Shown here one piece after another: positions 57,626 to 64,000 of a stretch of DNA of 64,000 bases (position 1 is the first letter of the stretch; every line of letters begins with the position of its first letter). The notes under the pieces are model-generated. The model was not told the DNA's origin. It saw only the letters and a program-made list of their open reading frames with translations, and did no database searches. The stretch is from Mercenaria mercenaria (lineage: Eukaryota; Mollusca; Bivalvia; Venerida; Veneridae), in contig NC_069362.1 in assembly GCF_021730395.1 (NCBI RefSeq), positions 63,195,501 to 63,259,500 of the forward strand, read 5' to 3'. The position numbers were made by a program, and so were the translations under genes.

Positions 57626-58132
57626 ACATTCCCAACCTAGCGTGACTAAGACCGAACCGTGACGTAGGCTACACACCACAAATTGGAAACTCAATTGCCC
57701 TTGAATTCCAGAGGTACTTAATATTGCAAGTGTCATAAGACTGACCAAGGAGAATGCAACGGTCCAAGTTAGGCAAAAGTCAGAAATTAAAAAGCAGCCA
57801 CTCAGCGACAGTAAGATTGTCTATCTCCTAACATGACCAAGTCCATACCGTGACAAGTTTAACTTATTACAGCACCTTCTTTCATATCAAAACCTGTCAC
57901 TCAGTTGGAAAGGTCTACTAACAAAATAAGAAATCTGGCAATTTTGAAAAATAAGCACGATTGATAAAAATTGATAGAAAATCTATAAATGAATATAATT
58001 TTGAATTGACATAGCTAACAATTCAATCGATAGTACGTAAAAATTCACTATTTCTTCCTTATTATTTACTTTTACAACTGGTTAACTTACTTTGATCAAG
58101 AAAACTTCACATTTTTGTAAGGTTATCTGATA

Positions 58133-58353
58133 CCGGAAGTCAATGTTGCTAGGGGATTGTTTACATCTCGCAATGGAAGAAGTTCGAGAGTTAGAAAATT
58201 CGTAAAATTAGGAGGTTTCCTAATACTTTACTGAAAAAGTACTAGAATTATCCCTCATAATTTGAAATTTTGTTGATAAAATCCGCAGCAAAACAAATAA
58301 TTAACAACTATTTGCGTTTCCGTCACGTGACTTTTAAAAACAATATGGCGACC
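58133..58353. promoter_or_regulatory. Candidate promoter, possibly bidirectional
   Basis: In 220 bp: CCGGAAGT (ETS) at 58133, GTTGCTAGGGG with an RFX half-site at 58145, the palindrome GTCACGTGAC at 58322 and a YY1-type AATATGGCGACC at 58342. It lies 2.1 kb upstream of the C2orf81-homolog start, where an untranslated first exon is suspected. No transcript evidence. Confidence 0.35.
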
Positions 58354-58599
58354 TAAGGCTGAATTTTCGGTATTTTTGAACTTTAGACGTTTAAAACACG
58401 AGTACAGAAATCTTTTAAAGGTATTTTATGTTTTTATGTAGTTATTTTTTAACAAATGTTTTATACTTTTATATGAAAAAAGAACCTGACAAATCGCTCA
58501 TAATTTACAAGTTACTACAAAACCTGAAAATACAAAACAACTGCAGTATGAAAAACATGATGCATCTTGTAAACAACAGTAATTGCATTGTAAGAAAAG

Positions 58600-59640
58600 T
58601 AATGAAACAATAGTGCAAAGCCTCAAAGCAAACTCTGGTAAGTCAGTCTGGTAATTTTAAATAGGGTAGCTAGACAATTTCGGAGATGTTTATATGCTGT
58701 TACGGATCTCTGAGCTGAAACGAATCGCATACTGAAACCTAACCAGAAGTCTGTCACATTATAATTTCAACAAATGAAATGCAATGGACTCACATTTTAC
58801 TTTAAAATATTCTAATCTATTTTTCTTTTGATCTGGCATAAAATAATCCCTGCAACATAACGTGAACATAAGTTATACACACAAGTTTCAAATGGGTACC
58901 CCTGTCTGCGGTATTTTGCCCGCCATTGCAGTTGTCACCTGATCAGGGTACTCTTCTTTTTGAAAACCAAGAGGCGATATAGAATCGTTATTTATCGACC
59001 TTTTTTGAGAACTTAAACCTTCTATTAAGATATGTTTTTATACTTTATCGAAAATGGTTATGTTTATGATTAAATTAGATTCATAAATATGCAAAATTTT
59101 GATCTTGAGTTTCAAAAATAAGCACATGCTCTGAACTTTTGCCTGATGTCATCAGTTTCTCACAAGAGACTTTGCAAGATGTTGCCGTTTGACACTGGTT
59201 AGTTAACCAAATGGGGTTTCACCATAACTTAATGGACACGACCATCGGAATATAAAAACAGTGTCAGTTAAGTTATGTTAGCCAGAACTATAAATAGGGC
59301 AAAGCCTCAAACTGTGCTCAAGAAAAAAATTAGCGGTTTACAACAAAACTATTTGCTAATATGAAAAAGTTCAAAGCCTCGAAGCAAGCTAAAGATATCA
59401 GATTTAACTTTTAAAAGTATATTACAAAGGAACTATTCACTGTGAAAACATTAGTTTAGATTTAGTGTCATTATACTTGTTACAGCGAATATCGTACTTT
59501 GTAAAATTTATGGGAAGCCGGTGTCATGGTGACGTCATTTCCTATTCACCGTGTTCTTTTACTGGCTTTAGTCTTCGTTATTAATGAGGATATTTTCCAG
59601 TTTCTGTCCAATGTTTTATCTTTTAAAAGAAAATAACATT
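58600..59640. other. Nothing recognised
   Basis: No supported exon or repeat; CAAAGCCTCAAA-type words recur at 58616, 59292 and 59370 without clear structure. Confidence 0.4.
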
Positions 59641-59643
59641 TTT

Positions 59644-60836
59644 AGCTCATCTGATTTTTTGAAAAAAAATGATGAGTTATTGTCATCACTTGAGCGGTTG
59701 TCGGCGTCGGCGTCTGCGTCGGCGTTGCCTGGTTAAGTTTTATGTTTAGGTCAGCTTTTCTCCTAAACTATCAAAGCTATTGCTTTGAAACTTGGAATAC
59801 TTGTTCTCCATCATAAGCTGACCCTGTATAGCAAGAAACATAACTCCATCTTGCTTTTTGCAAGATTTATGGCCCCTTTTGTACTTAGAAAATATCAGAT
59901 TTCTTGGTTAAGTTTTATGTTTAGGTCAGCTTTTCTCCTAAACTATCAAAGCTATTGCTTTGAAACTTGGAATACTTGTTCACCATCATAAGCTGACCCT
60001 GTATAGCAAGAAACATAACTCCATCTTGCTTTTTGCAAGATTTATGGCCCCTTTTGTACTTAGAAAATATCAGATTTCTTGGTTAAGTTTTATGTTTAGG
60101 TCAACTTTTCTCCTAAACTATCAAAGCTATTGCTTTGAAACTTGGAATACTTGTTCACCATCATAAGCAGACCCTGTACATCAAGAAACATAACTCCATC
60201 TTGCTTATTGCAAGAATTATTGCCCCTTTTGGACTTAGAAAATCAGTTTTCTTGGTTCAGTTTTATGTTTAGGTCAGCTTTTATCCTAAACTATCAAAGC
60301 TATTGCTTTAAAACTTGCAACACTTGTTCACCATCATAGGCTGACCCTATACAGCAAGAAACATAACTCCATTCTGCTTTTTGCAAGATTTATGGCCCCT
60401 TTTGGACTTAAAAAATATCAGATTTCTTGGTTAAGTTTTATGTTTAGGTAAACTTTTTCTCTTAAACTATCAAAGCTATTGCTTTGAAACTTGCAACACT
60501 TGTTCACCATCATAAGCTGACCCTGTACAGCAAGCAACATAACTCCATCCTGCTTTTTGCAATAATTATTGCCCCTTTTGGACTTAGAAAAATCATTTTC
60601 TTGGTTGAATATTATGTTTAAGTCAACTTTTCTCATAAACTATCAGCTATTGCTTTAAAACTTGCAACAGTTTTTCACCATCATAAGTGGACACTGTACA
60701 TCAAGAAACATAACTCTATCCTGCTTTTTGCAAGAATGATGGCCCTTTTTAGACTTAGAAAATCATGGGTAGACAATATTTCTATTATACAAAAAAAAAT
60801 CAGATGAGCGTCAGCACCCGCAAGGCGGTGCTCTTG
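59644..60836 (+). mobile_element. Tandem-repeat element I
   Basis: Starts AGCTCATCTGATTTTTTGAA with a stem partner ATGATGAGTT, then GTCGGCGTCGGCGTCTGCGT, then about six 175-bp units (GGTTAAGTTTTATG anchors at 59731, 59906, 60081). The first two units are almost identical. Ends CAGATGAGCGTCAGCACC-cgcaa-GGCGGTGCT, then CTCTTGTTT. The 68-residue open frames here are unit artefacts. Confidence 0.8.
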
Positions 60837-60837
60837 T

Positions 60838-63800
60838 TTCAACTACATGGAAACCTGTCTTGCATGATTTTTGAGTGATGAATAATTTTTAGCAGTCAAA
60901 TAAAGTTCTGTATTCACTGCAGAGAGAATTACTTCCTGTCCACTAGGTGGTGGCTTGTTTGCTGCCGGCGTGAAAGTTTTTAAATCCACCACCAGTCTTA
61001 GTCACTGGAAGTATACTTGCGTTACAGTAATGCTCAATTCTCGAGCAGTCCCTTTGGGCCTGCTTTTCGAGCTCGCTACTAATAAGAAAGGGAATATGTC
61101 AGGATACTGGTTGTATGACCTAGGGAAGTGCCTACGCCTTTAGTATCTTGAACAGTGGTTTGGGTCCAATCGCTAAGGTGACTATCATCAGACTATGTCT
61201 TAGACTAGCTGACAAACGAATGTAGAATGTCCTTGGTTAAAACGTAGAGCTGGTTAGACCAAATATCTCATATATAGAATTTTCCTCTGGCTACCTTGCC
61301 TAAATGATTCATGTACCAATGATTTGTGAATGATTTAATTATGAGCTAGGCAGTTTCAGGGATCAGGCAAATCACTAAATGTTTCAAACTAAAATCTTTA
61401 ATTAAAAATAATTAGCTCAAACTCCTATAGGCTGGAGACTCTATACTTGACTGGTCTTTTTGTTGAAGTTCCCGTCAGACAATGTCTTTGAATCAACAAC
61501 ATACGAGTCCTATCGCATAGATTCTCGGCCTCTGTCCTCTCAACTCTATATGATTGCCCTGACTCCTGGATGGTCGTATGTTAATTAGCTACTGACAGAT
61601 GTCAATCACGCCACGCGCCGACTGACACGTAATCATCTCGCGGTTTGTATTCACTATTGAGTACAATAATGACCCGTCATTATCAAAGGTGTTTATTGAT
61701 CAATGTGTAAATGTTAATTCATGCAGCCCAAGATTAACATGTTTGTACTACTTGGTAATTATTTTGTGTGCTTGTCACGATTACATGAGCTGGTCGGCCG
61801 TCACGGTCTATAATAAATTCATTATCATTGCCGAGGTTTTGTTTGGGCCAAAAAAAATAAATGCTTTAAATAAGCAGAAATTATACGTGGTATGGTGAAA
61901 AAAAAAGAAATTTAAAACATGTATTTTAGCAAGAATTTTTAATGTTTACTTTCGTTTTCCGTATTTGTCACTCGTTTTCGCGACCGCCATTTTCGGACAT
62001 TTTTATCATTTCTTAAGATTTTTCTAGTACAATCTAAATAAAAAGACAATAAAAAGTCTGCATTTAAGAAAAATATGATCACTCTTAGTTCTAATTTAGA
62101 AGAATTTGCCAAGAATAAAGTAAAACACCAAACCCACGCATTTCTAGGCAATGTGCAAAATAAGACAACTAAAATATGAATTTGCAGAAGAAAATCTGTA
62201 ATGACTAATGTACTTGTTTAAGATAATGTCTATGAGAGTTGCATTAATAAAAGTATAGCTTGACCCCTGAAAAGCTGATCTTGAATCTTGACTCTTGAAA
62301 ATCTGACTCTGACTCCTGAAAATCTGATTTTGACTCTTGAAAATTTAGGCTGAAGAGTCAATGACTCTTTAGTTTCAGAACCTACCGAAAGCCCTGTATG
62401 TAGCATTCAACTACCATATAGGTATATCCCAGATGCCTTGGCTGTACTTCGCCAATAATGCTGAACCGTCTATAAGCTGGAACTCTCCTACTATCTCAGT
62501 AGATTACCAATCTCTGGGTTTCTGTCTCAGCTTCATGATGCTCAGCCTATATATGCTATCATCTGTAGCATTTAACTACCCTTAAGGTAAAACTCATATA
62601 CGCTGGCCCTATAGCTCGAAACCTTGTTGAAATTCTGCAACTCTTCTTTAGTCTATGAACTTCAAACGTCTCCTTTTTAATAACTTATCCGCCCTGACAG
62701 GGTAACTGCAATAGTCTCCTTATCAAGGTACTGGGATAAATTATTAGTTGAATCCTCGATGTGTCTTCTTCAACCGCTTGATACCAAATTGAGCTCTCTG
62801 TCATCCATCTACCTATTTATACCCCAGCAGATGTGCTATTTTTAGAACTTGTTTCTGATTGGTCCAAATTTAAACATAACGTTTTACAACGAGTACTTGC
62901 TCTATCAAATATCTGGTTCCCTTTAACTTTTGTATATGACATAATGTGTGATGCTGGGACCCAGTCATCCACATAATGAACCCAGATCAGCCACAAATGA
63001 CCCAAATTGTATTATTAACAACAATTCAACAATAATTATAGCAGTGATAGCATGGAAAGTGCTTAATGTGTTAGTTATCAATATATTAAACATACAAATT
63101 ATTCTGACAGAATATTCGTGAGAAAATATATATACTACAGTGTTTCCATTTACATACATATGTATGTGTAAAACCCACAAAACACAGAAAGAACATAGTT
63201 TTTATAACTTAAACTTGTGTTTTTGTACGTGCAATGCACATATGCAGAATTTTTCATGTGCTGTGTTATTTTTTTGGTACTTTATAATGTTGATCGGGTT
63301 AATCAGCTTTTCTTTGAAAATAAACCAGTAATGACGTAATTCATGTGTGTCTTAATTTAAAACACCAATCAAAGAGTCCCAGGTACGCATGCTTTTTACA
63401 TGAACACTTACCCTTATACCGCAGAAGTTTAAACATGAAACATGGCTGACAGATACCAATAAACAGTCATGGCAGTTAACAATCTGTCAGCTCCTGCTTT
63501 CGTTTGAAATTGCATGGCAAAAAATACTTCCAGCCGCTTTACTAATCTGTGTTCACCTTTCATTGAACTTGGGCAAAATGTTACTTTTATCAAGCAATTA
63601 AATTAATTTTGTACTTGTCGAGTGTACATCATAAAAACATGCAATATACCCTGTTATTTCTCACATTAATTGCTAATTCATTTATTGTATTTTGGGGCAT
63701 TGCTAGCAGTGACTGATTACCTCCTAACTGTTTGTGGATGATTAATAAACTTGATTAATAAACTTGAATTAGCCTGGAGTCTCATGTTTTTACTAATGAT

Positions 63801-63880
63801 GGTCATTCATGCTTTGATTGTTTCAGGGAAAGCATTATGTAACCTCAGTTATGAAGGCTGCTCATATATAATTTCTGTTT
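60838..63880. other. Mostly featureless, one minisatellite
   Basis: No convincing exon or transposon end. At 62259-62345 a word of about 28 bp (TGACTC(T/C)TGAAAATCTGA) repeats four times. The rest is ordinary AT-rich DNA. Confidence 0.4.
62259..62345 (+). repeat. Short minisatellite, about four units
   Basis: CTTGACTCTTGAAAATCTGA and variants repeat at 24-28-bp spacing. Confidence 0.75.
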
Positions 63881-63883
63881 CAG

Positions 63884-63954
63884 ACAAAAAATGCATGGTC
63901 TAGCTATTCAAGGGAGTGGACAAGGTTATGGCATGCCAAAACACTATGGGACAG
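63884..63954 (+). CDS. Candidate internal exon at window edge
   Basis: Strong acceptor ATTTCTGTTTCAG and strong donor CAG/GTATGA bound 71 bp. Two frames are open: TKNAWSSYSREWTRLWHAK and MHGLAIQGSGQGYGMPKHYG. Neither is recognised. The next exon would lie outside the window. Confidence 0.4.
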
Positions 63955-64000
63955 GTATGATATAAATATTATTGATAAAATGGAAGTACTCACTCTTCAG

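Noticed and set aside
59785-60339. Three similar 65-68-residue ORFs
   Set aside because: They recur at exactly the 175-bp unit spacing of element I, so they are repeat artefacts, not paralogous genes.

Overview
The window reads as repeat-rich, AT-rich nuclear DNA of a bivalve mollusc, most likely a heterodont or veneroid clam (Mercenaria/Ruditapes-like). That placement is inferred from the repeat families: elements ending in a palindrome plus CTCTTGTTT, the fold-back family beginning GAGCCGCGCCATGAG, and several tRNA-derived SINEs. There are no operons, Shine-Dalgarno sites or long uninterrupted bacterial-style ORFs. Coding evidence consists of short exons with GT/AG borders plus the remains of LINE retrotransposons.

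Host genes. (1) A complete ten-exon gene on the minus strand (56029 down to 47406) encodes a 431-residue homolog of vertebrate C2orf81; all splice phases agree. (2) A partial plus-strand gene of unknown identity ('gene X') has pieces at 28182-28324, 32490-32530, 32975-33118 and 39255-39398. Its first coding exon is split by a 4.16-kb transposon with ATTT target duplications and also carries an in-frame TGA. (3) A lone exon candidate lies at the right edge (63884-63954).

Layout. 0.9-10.6 kb: a CR1/Jockey-like LINE (2A-like motif, endonuclease, RT, C-terminal zinc knuckle) whose EN-RT linker holds three separate tandem-repeat elements (A1, B, A2). 11-15 kb: small MITEs, B relics and a SINE relic. 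15.3-18.1 kb and 21.5-22.2 kb: two copies of a second LINE family ending in a stem-loop plus (TGTAGA)n. 18.5-19.5 kb: a large palindrome with tRNA-like arms. 20.2-20.8 kb: SINEs fused to a LINE tail. 24.8-27.4 kb: a PIF-like MITE and a three-level nest (outer TIR element, hAT element, tandem-repeat element). 28.3-32.5 kb: transposon M inside gene X. 34.0-34.8 kb: a long palindrome and a CRE/TATA cluster. 34.9-38.65 kb: a degraded restriction-endonuclease-type LINE between about 330-bp direct repeats, possibly low-quality assembly. 39.5-46 kb: MITEs and tandem-repeat elements K and H. 47.4-56 kb: the C2orf81 homolog with MITE-filled introns. 56-58.4 kb: SINEs and a candidate promoter. 59.6-60.8 kb: tandem-repeat element I. 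61-64 kb: mostly featureless DNA.

The strongest unifying observation is that at least six sequence-unrelated repeat families (A, B, C, H, I, J) share one layout: a terminal stem-loop, a CG-rich GTC/GGC simple repeat (in most), tandem units of about 143-175 bp, then a terminal palindrome. Most end in CTCTTGTTT. This resembles Helentron-associated non-autonomous elements, but the assignment is inference.
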